64,000 bases of DNA. It comes from JAAURB01 sp049647265. Lineage in GTDB: Bacteria > Cyanobacteriota > Cyanobacteriia > Cyanobacteriales > Microcoleaceae. The stretch is taken from contig JBARXJ010000071.1 of NCBI GenBank assembly GCA_049647265.1, forward strand, positions 142,039 through 206,038, read 5' to 3'. Shown one piece after another: positions 7,223 to 16,465 of the stretch; within the stretch, counting starts at the first letter, position 1, and each line of letters begins with the position of its first letter. Both the position numbers and the translations under genes were made by a program. Below the pieces are notes generated by a model. That model did not search any database. It was not told the DNA's origin and was given only the letters and a program-made list of their open reading frames with translations.

Positions 7223-9172
7223 TTAAGACACGACTGATTTAAGTTGTTGAGATTGTAGTTGCTGGGGTGTTTTCTGCGATAATGGTAAAGTAATTGTTAC
7301 GACTGTTCCTTGATCGATTCCTGGACTGTCTAGGGTAATCCATCCTTCCATCATTTGCATTAAGCTTTTAGAGAGTGCCAGTCCGAGTCCAATTCCGCCA
7401 AATTCTCGTGTTGTTGAACCATCCACTAAAGCAAAGGGTTGAAATAGCTTTTTTTGTTTTTCTTCGGCAATACCAATTCCTGTGTCTTGAATTTTAATAA
7501 TGACTTGGTCTGGGTTTGAAGGCTGAGTATGAATTCGGGTTGAAATTGTAATTGAGCCGCTGGGGGTAAACTTAATAGCATTACTAATAATATTTAAGAA
7601 TACTTGTTTCAGTTTATCTTGATCGGCTAACACTGTAATCGGTTCTTGCATTAAATCTAGCTGCAACTTTAATCCCTTTTGCTGAATTTCGTATTGCGTT
7701 AGATTAATCACATCTTTTAAGGTGGTAGATAAATCAATATCCTCTAATTTTATCGTCAGTTTTCCTTCCTGAATTAAAGCAATTTCTAAAATATCACTGA
7801 CAATTTCATAAAGGCTCAATGCCGAGTCATTTGCCATATTTAAATATTCTAATTCTTCATCTCGATTATCACAAAAGTCATCAATTAAAAGTCTAAGAGA
7901 GTTAATAATTCCATTTAATGGGGTTCTGAGTTCATGAGAAACAACTCGTAAAAATTCACTTTTGAGTTGATTGGCAACGGAGGCTTCTCGAGAGGCAAAT
8001 TCTAATGCTTCTGCTCTTAACTTTAGCCGCTCTACCATTACTTCTAACGCTTTTCCCATCTGATTAAATTCACGAATTTTTAAATTTTTGGGAACTGTTG
8101 TTTCAGATTCTAAACTATTAACGGTTAGGGCATAATCTCGAAGCTGTTCGAGCGGTTTGGCTAAGTCGCGGGAGAGATAAAGTGCGGCAATAATACTCGC
8201 GATAATCAAGCTAAATGTGAGATAAAATAAAATTGAGTTAATGTCTTCTAAGCCAGATAAAGCATCTTCTAAACTGGTTACCGCTAAAATAACCCATTGA
8301 TTGTCTTTGCTGCCTGTTAAAGGGCTAGGAATTGCATCATATCCAGCTAACAGTTCAACATCGCTTTCTTCAAAGGAAAATAGGTGAATAAAGTCAATTT
8401 CCCCAGCTAATGCCCGTCGAATCAAGTTTTGTAAGCGGTTAGCATCTGCTTCTTGTTCAATATTACGCCCGACTCGTTCTAAGCTGGGATGAGCAATAAT
8501 TTTACCATTTTGATTGAGAACAACAGTAAACCCACTTAAGGATTTGGGGCGATCGTCAGCGGTGAGATATAGGGTAGACTGCAAGGTGAGAGCATAACGT
8601 AATTGACGACTGCCGGGTTGGGTGATGTAAATGGGTGCTGTTAACACCAAGTTAATTTGATTTCGCCACGGTGTTTGAGGATTGTTACTGTTGGCTGAGG
8701 TTTTCTCATCAAGGGTAACGTAGACGTTCGAGAATCCTAATGTCCGTTCGACAGGCTGCTGTTGTAACCAAAAATTTTGAGGTATTAGAGCGTTTGCCTC
8801 GTTTTCGCAGGTACTGGCAATGGGTTGTTGAGTTTGGATATCGGTGAGTTGTAGACAGCCGATGGTGATTTCACTGGGAAATTGTTGTTGCAATTCTTCC
8901 AAGAAAACCTGATAATTTGCAGTATTAGAAGACTGTAAGGTTGTATTTTCTGCTGCTAACATTAAGCTAGACTGAAGTACATTCACCCACTGACGCACTT
9001 CTTCTGCTTTTTGGACAGCGCTTTCTGTTAAATTGAGGCGGGCAGTCTCCAGTAAACCGGAGCGAGCTTTACGATAGGTAACATATTCCCCAAGCAATAA
9101 AACAGGGACACTTAACAATAAAATTCGGGATAATAGGATTCGACGGAATGAGGATTGACCCAACTTAAACAT
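7223..9172 (-). CDS. Membrane sensor histidine kinase
   Basis: The 649-residue protein has the classic membrane kinase layout: an N-terminal membrane segment (about residues 13-30), a large extracytoplasmic sensor domain of Cache type (about 35-310), a second membrane segment (about 312-332), HAMP (about 333-385), a HisKA domain with the phospho-accepting His413 in SHELRTPLNG, and an HATPase_c domain with N box (NIISNAIKF), G1 (DTGIGI), F box and G2 (GIGLGLALSK). All catalytic motifs look intact. No response regulator is adjacent, so its partner and signal are unknown. The ATG start follows an AT-rich 870-bp gap. Annotation as a sensor kinase is secure; the stimulus is not known. Confidence 0.92.
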   Translation of the reverse strand: MFKLGQSSFRRILLSRILLLSVPVLLLGEYVTYRKARSGLLETARLNLTESAVQKAEEVRQWVNVLQSSLMLAAENTTLQSSNTANYQVFLEELQQQFPSEITIGCLQLTDIQTQQPIASTCENEANALIPQNFWLQQQPVERTLGFSNVYVTLDEKTSANSNNPQTPWRNQINLVLTAPIYITQPGSRQLRYALTLQSTLYLTADDRPKSLSGFTVVLNQNGKIIAHPSLERVGRNIEQEADANRLQNLIRRALAGEIDFIHLFSFEESDVELLAGYDAIPSPLTGSKDNQWVILAVTSLEDALSGLEDINSILFYLTFSLIIASIIAALYLSRDLAKPLEQLRDYALTVNSLESETTVPKNLKIREFNQMGKALEVMVERLKLRAEALEFASREASVANQLKSEFLRVVSHELRTPLNGIINSLRLLIDDFCDNRDEELEYLNMANDSALSLYEIVSDILEIALIQEGKLTIKLEDIDLSTTLKDVINLTQYEIQQKGLKLQLDLMQEPITVLADQDKLKQVFLNIISNAIKFTPSGSITISTRIHTQPSNPDQVIIKIQDTGIGIAEEKQKKLFQPFALVDGSTTREFGGIGLGLALSKSLMQMMEGWITLDSPGIDQGTVVTITLPLSQKTPQQLQSQQLKSVVS

Positions 9173-10044
9173 AGTCTATTCCCTGCGAGAGATGAAATAC
9201 CTCCATTTCGTAACTATCATCTGTGGATAGATACATCATATTACTGAATTCACTTCAGAGCTTTAGGACTGATATCGCGTTTGTGTATACTTCAATTATA
9301 TAAAATCATTTATTCGATGTTGATGTAATTTGTTTTGAGGGTAAGTAGCGATTATATATTATGGTACAGATCCCCTTCATAAGATTTAATATTGATCGAG
9401 ATTTTATCACGAGTTAAAATTTACAGTTAAGCGGAGCGAACTTATACCGCAGTCCGTTACAACTCCGGCTCAGATAGACCTCTTTTACGCTATCCTACCA
9501 GAATTATCAAACTTTACTCCTCAAAGGCTGATTCAAACCTGTAAAAACCATGAAGATGAGAGAGATTTGAGGATTTTATGATGCGTTAATGGGAGTGATG
9601 TAAAATTTTTAAAGTCCATTGATCTGTGCTCTAATCTCATATCTACTTGGATATCTAATATACCATAGAAAGTTAAACAGCGAAAAGGAATATCTCTCAG
9701 TAGACAGTCCTACAGATGAAATCATTTTGAAGAAGTGCCATTAATCACAGTATTTCATATTGATGCATGGACTACAACTGAGAAAAATACTTATAACAAA
9801 CAAGTATATTTTTTATTGAGAAGTATTATAATCAAAAAAAATTAGGTCGGTTTGCGTAAATTTACAGAGATTTAAATTCAAATCAATACTTGAATAGAAG
9901 AGTCAAATTATTTTTAATATAAATTTTCACAGTATTTTAAGTCTTATAAAATTTTCAGATCTCTCTCTTTCTTAGAGTAGAGGTCTGTGATAACAGAGTA
10001 TGATAACCTGCGATTATGTTTAAGTAAATGTGATACAGTTTAAT
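9173..10044. other. Long AT-rich intergenic region
   Basis: This stretch separates the divergent kinase and photolyase-like genes. A stop-free stretch of about 58 codons on the plus strand (about 9402-9581) has protein-like composition but no start codon, so it may be a gene remnant. At about 9787-9816 a weak AT-rich hairpin is followed by a T run. At 9958-9988 arms CAGATCT and AGGTCTG form another weak inverted repeat. I see no convincing gene. Confidence 0.4.
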
Positions 10045-11553
10045 ATGACTTGTGGGATTTGGATTTTAGGCGACGGGCTTTGGGAAAAACAAGCTGCTCT
10101 TCAAAGCTGTGATTTGTCCTCAGAAATACAAATTATTTTAATAGAGTCTTTACAACATATTCAAGTTAGACCTTATCATCGACAAAAACTTGTTTTAGTT
10201 TGGTCAGCGATGCGACATTTTGCTGAAGAATTAAGAGAAAAGAAGTTATCTGTTACCTATATTAAAGCAGCAGATAATTTTGAACAACCTTTAAAAAACT
10301 GGATAGAACAATATGAGATTACTGAATTAAAAGTGATGAAACCCAATGATCGTCCTTTTATTCGATATATTCAAGATTTAAAGCTATCCTGTGAGGTTAA
10401 TTTTATTCCCAATAATCAATTTCTCTGGAGTGAAGCCGACTTTAAAGAATGGAAAAAAGATCGTAAACGGCTAGTCATGGAAGATTTTTATCGAGAGGGA
10501 CGTAAACGATTTGATATCTTAATGGAGGGCGATCAACCCGTAGGTAACCAGTGGAACTTTGATAAAGAAAATCGCAAACCCCCTAAAGATCAGTTAAAGC
10601 CACCTTCTCCGATTTTATTTGAACCCGATCAGATCACTCAGGATGTTATTCAACAGGTAAAAAACTTAAAAAATATTTCTTTATACGGGGAATTAGAACC
10701 CTTTTATTGGGGAGTCACTCGCCAGCAAGCACAAAAAGCTTTGCAGCATTTTATTGAAGAAAATATACCCAAGTTTGGAACTTATCAAGATGCGATGGTA
10801 ACGGGAGAAGAAACAATGTGGCACGCTTTAATTTCTCCTTATTTAAATTTAGGTTTATTGCAGCCTATCGAAGTAATTGAAGCAGTTGAGAAGGCTTATT
10901 ATCAACAAGATTTACCGTTAAATAGTATTGAAGGTTTTATTCGTCAAGTTTTAGGGTGGCGAGAATATATGCGGGGAATTTATTTAACTGTAGATGAAGA
11001 CTATGGCGAAAAGAATTATTTTAATCATACCCAGTCTTTACCTGATTTTTTCTGGGATGCTGAGAAAACCCAGATGAATTGTTTACATCAAGTTTTGCGT
11101 CAAACCGAACAGTTTGGTTATGCACATCATATTCAACGATTAATGATATTAGCAAATTTTGCCTTAATTGCTGGATTATCACCCCAGGAGGTGAAAGAAT
11201 GGTTTCATGCTGTTTATATTGATGCTTATGACTGGGTAATGCAAACCAATGTAATAGGTATGGGATTATTTGCAGATGGCGGTTTGTTAGCCTCTAAACC
11301 CTATGCAGCTTCAGCAAACTACATTAATAAAATGAGTGATTATTGTAAAAACTGTCATTATAATTACCGCGATCGTACTGGAGAAAAAGCCTGTCCTTTT
11401 AACTTTTTTTATTGGGATTTTATAGATCGTCATTACGATCAATTAAAGTCTCAAGGGCGCATGGGATTTATGCTGAGTAATTTAAACAAAATGTCAGCAG
11501 AACAACGTCAAGATATTCGACAGAAAGCCGATCAATGGCGTTCCAAACATTAA
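10045..11553 (+). CDS. FeS-type cryptochrome/photolyase-related protein
   Basis: The 502-residue protein reads like the prokaryotic (6-4) photolyase/FeS-BCP cryptochrome group (PhrB/CryB-like). It opens with GIWILGDGLW and carries the family blocks VLGWREYMRGIY, NALIAGL-like helices, DAYDWVMQTNVIGMG and YINKMSDYC. Four cysteines at the expected places (MNCLHQ, then YCKNC and KACPF) would ligate a 4Fe-4S cluster; FAD and a lumazine-type antenna are expected. Members repair (6-4) photoproducts or act as light sensors. I chose the ATG at 10045 (MTCGIWILGD) over a GTG five codons upstream because the family motif starts right there. It is not in an obvious operon. Confidence 0.88.
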   Translation: MTCGIWILGDGLWEKQAALQSCDLSSEIQIILIESLQHIQVRPYHRQKLVLVWSAMRHFAEELREKKLSVTYIKAADNFEQPLKNWIEQYEITELKVMKPNDRPFIRYIQDLKLSCEVNFIPNNQFLWSEADFKEWKKDRKRLVMEDFYREGRKRFDILMEGDQPVGNQWNFDKENRKPPKDQLKPPSPILFEPDQITQDVIQQVKNLKNISLYGELEPFYWGVTRQQAQKALQHFIEENIPKFGTYQDAMVTGEETMWHALISPYLNLGLLQPIEVIEAVEKAYYQQDLPLNSIEGFIRQVLGWREYMRGIYLTVDEDYGEKNYFNHTQSLPDFFWDAEKTQMNCLHQVLRQTEQFGYAHHIQRLMILANFALIAGLSPQEVKEWFHAVYIDAYDWVMQTNVIGMGLFADGGLLASKPYAASANYINKMSDYCKNCHYNYRDRTGEKACPFNFFYWDFIDRHYDQLKSQGRMGFMLSNLNKMSAEQRQDIRQKADQWRSKH

Positions 11554-11567
11554 TAATATCTGGGAGT

Positions 11568-12263
11568 TTATAGCTGTAGTTGAGTCACCGCAATATTCCC
11601 ATTTAAGCAAACTTCAACATCTGTTCCAGGACGGCGTTGACGCTTGGCATAGATACCTTTATAGTAGTATTGATCTCCATCAACCTGATAGTCAATATGT
11701 AAAGGTTCAGTAGAAGGCTGACAAAAAATGATTTCTGGATCGGGTTTTTCAGGTTCAACAAAAGGAAAATTCACATTCCAAAAACAACCCGGTTGAAGCG
11801 GACGAGAAAATAAGTTATTTAAAACTTTAATAGTCCAACGAGTGGTTTGTTCCCAGTTAATCGGATTTTTTCCTTTACGATATTGAGATAAAGCAATACC
11901 TGGAATTCCATGAAATGCGGCTTCTCGCACTGCTGCAACCGTTCCAGAAATATAAACATCAACCCCCATATTTCCGCCATGATTAATTCCAGAAATCACC
12001 CAGTTAATTTGAGGACAAAGCTGATAAATTGCTAATCGAATACAGTCTGCTGGAGTACCAAAAACAACATATTCTTTCTCAGATCGATGTTCAACTTGAA
12101 TCGGTTTTAGGGTTGTGACTTGATGACCACAACTTGAATATTGAGTATTAGGGGCAACAAAAATACTGCTTTTATCGATTAGACTTGTTTTATCAATTGC
12201 AGTCGCCAAGGCACGAATTCCTACAGCATCAATCCCATCATCATTAGTTAGAATAACTGTCAT
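11568..12263 (-). CDS. surE: 5'/3'-nucleotidase SurE
   Basis: The 231-residue protein has the SurE signature: ILTNDDGIDAVGI at the N-terminus with the metal-binding Asp pair, SGINHGGN with the third metal site, and SGTVAAVREAAF near residue 105. SurE is a metal-dependent phosphatase that acts on nucleoside 5'- and 3'-monophosphates and is linked to stationary-phase survival. Length is close to the family norm of about 250. It is convergent with the photolyase-like gene with only 14 bp between the stop codons and has no same-strand neighbour close by. Confidence 0.93.
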   Translation of the reverse strand: MTVILTNDDGIDAVGIRALATAIDKTSLIDKSSIFVAPNTQYSSCGHQVTTLKPIQVEHRSEKEYVVFGTPADCIRLAIYQLCPQINWVISGINHGGNMGVDVYISGTVAAVREAAFHGIPGIALSQYRKGKNPINWEQTTRWTIKVLNNLFSRPLQPGCFWNVNFPFVEPEKPDPEIIFCQPSTEPLHIDYQVDGDQYYYKGIYAKRQRRPGTDVEVCLNGNIAVTQLQL

Positions 12264-12400
12264 ATTCTATAAAATTTTAAAAAATGTACACTGGATAAAA
12301 ATTACAATTTATCAATCATTCAAATTAAATTGCATCAGTATATTAGATTTATTTGACTGGCTTGTCAAGGTGCTGATTCAAAATCATTAAAAATATGCAT

Positions 12401-12432
12401 AAAAAAACTCTCCCTTTAATAAAAAGGAAGAG
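12401..12432 (-). terminator. Terminator after Mn-catalase gene
   Basis: Read on the minus strand, arms CTCTTCCTTT and AAAGGGAGAG form a stem around a 5-base loop and are followed by seven T. It lies about 50 bp past the Mn-catalase stop codon. Confidence 0.85.
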
Positions 12433-12484
12433 ACACATTGGTTTCATGTTCAAGACTGATTCAATATTGCTATTGTGAAAGAGC

Positions 12485-13174
12485 TTATACTTTTTCTTTC
12501 ATGGGGTCAGCAATATATCGGAAGTTTTCATCTGAATTCCAAGGACCCCGTTGATCTTCACCGTTTGTAGAGAGATTATAGTAAATATCAACAGTTTCAT
12601 CGGGTTGAATATTACCGAAGAAAGGATCGGTTAATTTACCCAGTGAATCTAATGCTTTCATGAACATTTTTGTGTGAGAAATTTCACGGGTCAGCAGATG
12701 GTGTAATGTTTCTTTGGTTTGAGTATCAGGTGCTAACAAAATTAGATTTTCATAAGTTTGACGCGCACCGGCTTCTGCTGCGATATTGGCGCGTAAATCT
12801 CGCACAACGCTACCGCCTTCATTTAAATAAGCTGCTGTCCAGTTATTACCTTGAGAGTCGAGGAAGTGAGGTCCTTGACCGCGAACAGCAAACAATGTAC
12901 TCTTGAAAGCTTCAGTTTGATCGACTTCTTTTGTATGACATTCAATCAACTTACCAATCATTTCTAAGTGACTAAATTCTTCGACTGCAATATCTTGCAG
13001 CATATCTTTAATCCCTGCGTCTTCTACATGGAAAGACTGAACCCAGTATTGTAATGCGGCAGATAATTCCCCTGTTGCACCACCAAACTGCTCTAGTAAG
13101 AGTTGAGCATACTTAGGATTAGGATCATCAATTCTAACGTCTTTTTCGATTAACTCTTTTTTGTGGAAAAACAT
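12485..13174 (-). CDS. Manganese catalase family protein
   Basis: This 229-residue ferritin-like protein matches non-haem dimanganese catalases, which convert H2O2 to water and oxygen. Metal ligands are visible in the expected order: Glu36 (TGELSAALQ), the ExxH pair Glu66-His69 (VEEFSHLEM), Glu134 (AAEAGARQTYE) and Glu164-His167 (REISHTKMF). No signal peptide is present, so it is cytosolic. It diverges from the YbdK-type ligase across a 350-bp region and is closed by a strong terminator. The neighbouring redox genes suggest a role in peroxide or general stress defence. Confidence 0.9.
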   Translation of the reverse strand: MFFHKKELIEKDVRIDDPNPKYAQLLLEQFGGATGELSAALQYWVQSFHVEDAGIKDMLQDIAVEEFSHLEMIGKLIECHTKEVDQTEAFKSTLFAVRGQGPHFLDSQGNNWTAAYLNEGGSVVRDLRANIAAEAGARQTYENLILLAPDTQTKETLHHLLTREISHTKMFMKALDSLGKLTDPFFGNIQPDETVDIYYNLSTNGEDQRGPWNSDENFRYIADPMKEKV

Positions 13175-13524
13175 ATTAGTGTCTCAATAAATATTGGCAG
13201 TTTATCAATCAATACTAAGTATCTGAGTTCAACTCATCCCTTAGCTAACGAACTTAACTAACATATTAAAGATTATCAAGATTAAATACCTGAATCTATA
13301 GGCTGACTTTTGTTGATTTTTAAGTCTCTCCAATTGAACAGTTGACATGATGGCTTTAAACGAATAGCTTATGTCTTGAGATAGAGGTCACAATCTGATA
13401 AAAAGACTATCGTTTGACAATATTTAGTAAACTTAGCTAATTATTATTGAAATAACTCTCTTTTTGTAACTAAGAGTCTTGTTTTCTATTGTGAAACAAT
13501 TTTGAAATTATTAAACATAAAATT
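13175..13524. other. Divergent promoter region, Mn-catalase/ligase
   Basis: This AT-rich region separates two divergent start codons and must hold the promoters for both the Mn-catalase gene and the ligase-led plus-strand block. I see no clear operator palindrome or non-coding RNA in it. Confidence 0.45.
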
Positions 13525-14640
13525 ATGGTAGATATCAGCAGCTTAACAATAGGTGTAGAAGAAGAATATCAAATCATCAATCCGGAAAGTCGAGAGCTAA
13601 TCGGACGTGCTGGACAGATTATTCCGATAGCAAGGGAAGTGCTGGGAGAAGATATTGTTCAGCCAGAAATGCACCGTTCTCAAATTGAAATTGCTACCTC
13701 TATTTGTCAAGATTTAGCTGAGGTTCGTCAGGAGTTAACACATTCTCGTCGAGCGATTTTAGAGTCGGCTCAGCAAAATGGTCAAGTTATTGCTGCGGCA
13801 GGTACACACCCTTTCTCCCATTGGAAAGAACAAAAAATAACTCCGAAAGAGCGGTATAAAAAATTACAACAAAACTATCAACATATTATTAGAGACTTAA
13901 TTATTTTTGGTTGTCATGTCCATATTGGAATGCCGAATCAAGAAGAAGCAATTGCTGTGATTAACCGAGCTAGAAATTGGCTCTCTGTATTACTGGCTTT
14001 AGCGGCTAATTCTCCTTTTTGGCTCGGAGAAAAAACAGGCTATGCGAGCTATCGAACTGAACTTTGGTATCGTTTTCCTTTGACGGGGCCTCCTGCTACA
14101 TTTAATACTTATCAAGAATATCTTGAGTTAGTGCAATCTTTAATTCAAACTGATGTGATTGAAGATGCGACGACAATTTATTGGGATATTCGAGTGTCTG
14201 ATAAATATCCAACTATAGAATTTCGGGTGACTGATATTTGTCAAACGGTGGATGAAGCAGTTATGATTACCGGATTAATTCAAGGTTTAGTTTTGACGTG
14301 TTTGACTGAAATTAAACAGAACAAATCTGCGCTAATAATTCATCCAGAATTGTTAAAAACCGCACATTGGAATGCCGCACGATATGGTTTAAACAATCAT
14401 TTAATAGATGTAATTGAAAAACGCTCAATTCCCGCAGCCGAGTTAGTGAATAAATTTTTGAATTATATTCGTCCAGCATTAGAAGAATTAGGAACCTGGG
14501 AAGAAGTGTCAGGTTTAGTGCAGAAGACTTTAACCGATGGAAATGCAGCTCAACGTCAACTTCAAGTCTATGAGAATACAGGAAACTGGGAAGATGTCGT
14601 AGATTATGTGATAGAACAAACTGCACTGGGAATACTTTAA
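13525..14640 (+). CDS. YbdK-type carboxylate-amine ligase (GCS2 family)
   Basis: The 371-residue protein belongs to the GCS2/YbdK group: it opens with LTIGVEEEYQIINP, in which the Glu triplet binds Mg-ATP and substrate, and has QPEMHRSQIEIAT, FGCHVHIGMPN and SDKYPTIEFRVTDICQTVDEA blocks. The group catalyses ATP-dependent glutamate-cysteine-like ligations; some members make gamma-glutamylcysteine weakly and others (EgtA) act in ergothioneine synthesis. The true substrate here is unknown. It is the first plus-strand gene of a redox block (Rieske/FAD reductase, GMC oxidoreductase, SDR) and diverges from Mn-catalase, which supports a thiol or stress role. The gap to the next gene is 162 bp. Confidence 0.85.
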   Translation: MVDISSLTIGVEEEYQIINPESRELIGRAGQIIPIAREVLGEDIVQPEMHRSQIEIATSICQDLAEVRQELTHSRRAILESAQQNGQVIAAAGTHPFSHWKEQKITPKERYKKLQQNYQHIIRDLIIFGCHVHIGMPNQEEAIAVINRARNWLSVLLALAANSPFWLGEKTGYASYRTELWYRFPLTGPPATFNTYQEYLELVQSLIQTDVIEDATTIYWDIRVSDKYPTIEFRVTDICQTVDEAVMITGLIQGLVLTCLTEIKQNKSALIIHPELLKTAHWNAARYGLNNHLIDVIEKRSIPAAELVNKFLNYIRPALEELGTWEEVSGLVQKTLTDGNAAQRQLQVYENTGNWEDVVDYVIEQTALGIL

Positions 14641-14802
14641 GTATAAACTCCTAAGCTCAAAAATAACTTCTATCGAATGATAGAGGGATTATGAAGAAAA
14701 GTTAAATTATTATGAATATAACTTAGCCAGTTGCTTGATATGAGATTTGCTAATGCCATATTGAGCCATGACTATCTTCTTCATTAAAATTTCATTACTT
14801 TT

Positions 14803-16389
14803 ATGAATAAAACAGCAGTAAAGATTGCTCAGATTGACGATATAGGAATCGGTCAAATGAAGCAATTTAAAGTTGATAATAAAAAAATCTTACTCGCTCG
14901 CTTAGAAGAGGAAAAGTTCTATGCAACCGCACCTAATTGTACTCACTCTGGCGCACCTTTAGAAAAAGGAGTATTGAGTGGGGAGCGAGTTGTTTGTCCA
15001 TGGCATAATGCTTGTTTTAATATCAAAACAGGTGACCAAGAACAACCACCGGGACTTGATGCATTACCCAGTTTTCCAGTATATCTCGAGGGAGAAAATG
15101 TCATCATAGAGTTGCCGGAAAAAGTGCCGATGCAGCGACTGCATCAGATGGCAAAACATGATCCTAATGTTGATAGTCGAGTGTTTGCTATTATTGGCAC
15201 AGGTGCAGCCGGAAATATGGCAGCAGAAACCCTGAGAAGACAAGGTTTTCAAGGTCAAATTTTTCTCATTACTAAAGAAGAAAAACTGCCTTATGACCGC
15301 ACAAAACTCAGTAAAAAGTATTTACAAGGTGGTGCAACAGCCGATGATTTACCGCAACGTGATTGTGAATTTTATCAAGAATATGACATTGAATTACGGT
15401 GTGGTCTTGCAGTCACTGAAATTGATCCCAAACTAAAAACAATTACCTTTGAAGATCAATCTAAACTCAGTTACGATAAGTTACTGGTTGCGACAGGTGG
15501 AAAAGCGATTAAATTAGATGTTCCAGGCTCAGACTTAGAGAATATTTATACTCTACATCAGTTTAATGACGCTGACCAAATTTTAGATAAAGTAGACCAG
15601 GCTAAGCAAGCTGTTGTTGTCGGTTCAAGCTTTATTGGAATGGAAGTCGCCGCCAGTTTAGCTAAACAAGGCGTTGCTGTTACTGTTGTTTCTCCCGATA
15701 GCGTTCCCTTTGAGAAAATATTAGGGAAAGATGTGGGTAAAATGTTCCAAAAACTGCATGAAGAGAATGGGGTTAACTTTAAGTTTGGAACAAAAGTAAA
15801 AGCGTTTGAAGGAGACAGTAAAGTAGAAGCTGCTATTACTGAAAATGGCGATAAGATACCGACAGACTTAGTGATTGTTGGGATTGGTGTTAAACCGGTT
15901 ACTCAGTTTCTCAGTGGTGTTGAAATTAACGATAAAGATAATAGTGTTATTGTTAATGAATATTTGCAGGCGACTGAAGATATTTATGCAGCCGGAGATA
16001 TTGTTAATTTCCCTTACCAACCCACAGGGAAAATGACTCGGGTTGAACACTGGAGACTGGCTGCTCAACATGGACGAATTGCCGCCCAAAATATGTTAGG
16101 AAAACAGATAAAGTTTGCTGGGATTCCTTTCTTTTGGAGTGGGCAATATAATGTCAAACTTCGTTATGCTGGACACGCTGAAGAATGGGATGAAATTATC
16201 ATTGATGGTGACTTAAACCAACAAGAATTCATCGCATTTTATGTCAAGGATAATCGGGTTTTAGCAGTTTCAGGCTGTGGACGCGACCTGGATATTGCTG
16301 CCATTACAGAATTAATGCGCTTGCAACAAATGCCAACACCGGATGCTATTCGTCAACCGATTAATTGGGTTCAACAATTGCATCAGTAA
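14803..16389 (+). CDS. Rieske/FAD-NAD(P) reductase fusion
   Basis: The 528-residue protein starts with a Rieske 2Fe-2S domain (residues about 5-105; ligands Cys46, His48, Cys65, His68 in CTHSGAP and CPWHNACF). It continues into a pyridine nucleotide-disulphide reductase-type flavoprotein with an FAD loop (IIGTGAAGNMAAETL, about 129), an NAD(P) loop (VVGSSFIGMEVAASL, about 271) and the second FAD motif (IYAAGDIVNFP). This is the AIFM3-like architecture, expected to move electrons from NAD(P)H through FAD to the cluster. No redox-active Cys pair of thiol reductases is seen. It lies 76 bp before a GMC oxidoreductase, and the two could be partners. Confidence 0.9.
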   Translation: MNKTAVKIAQIDDIGIGQMKQFKVDNKKILLARLEEEKFYATAPNCTHSGAPLEKGVLSGERVVCPWHNACFNIKTGDQEQPPGLDALPSFPVYLEGENVIIELPEKVPMQRLHQMAKHDPNVDSRVFAIIGTGAAGNMAAETLRRQGFQGQIFLITKEEKLPYDRTKLSKKYLQGGATADDLPQRDCEFYQEYDIELRCGLAVTEIDPKLKTITFEDQSKLSYDKLLVATGGKAIKLDVPGSDLENIYTLHQFNDADQILDKVDQAKQAVVVGSSFIGMEVAASLAKQGVAVTVVSPDSVPFEKILGKDVGKMFQKLHEENGVNFKFGTKVKAFEGDSKVEAAITENGDKIPTDLVIVGIGVKPVTQFLSGVEINDKDNSVIVNEYLQATEDIYAAGDIVNFPYQPTGKMTRVEHWRLAAQHGRIAAQNMLGKQIKFAGIPFFWSGQYNVKLRYAGHAEEWDEIIIDGDLNQQEFIAFYVKDNRVLAVSGCGRDLDIAAITELMRLQQMPTPDAIRQPINWVQQLHQ

Positions 16390-16465
16390 ATCAGAATAGC
16401 TCTCTTAATCATTCAGAGAGTTGAAACACAAAATTTTGTCCATTATTCATCAAAAATTACCTAAA

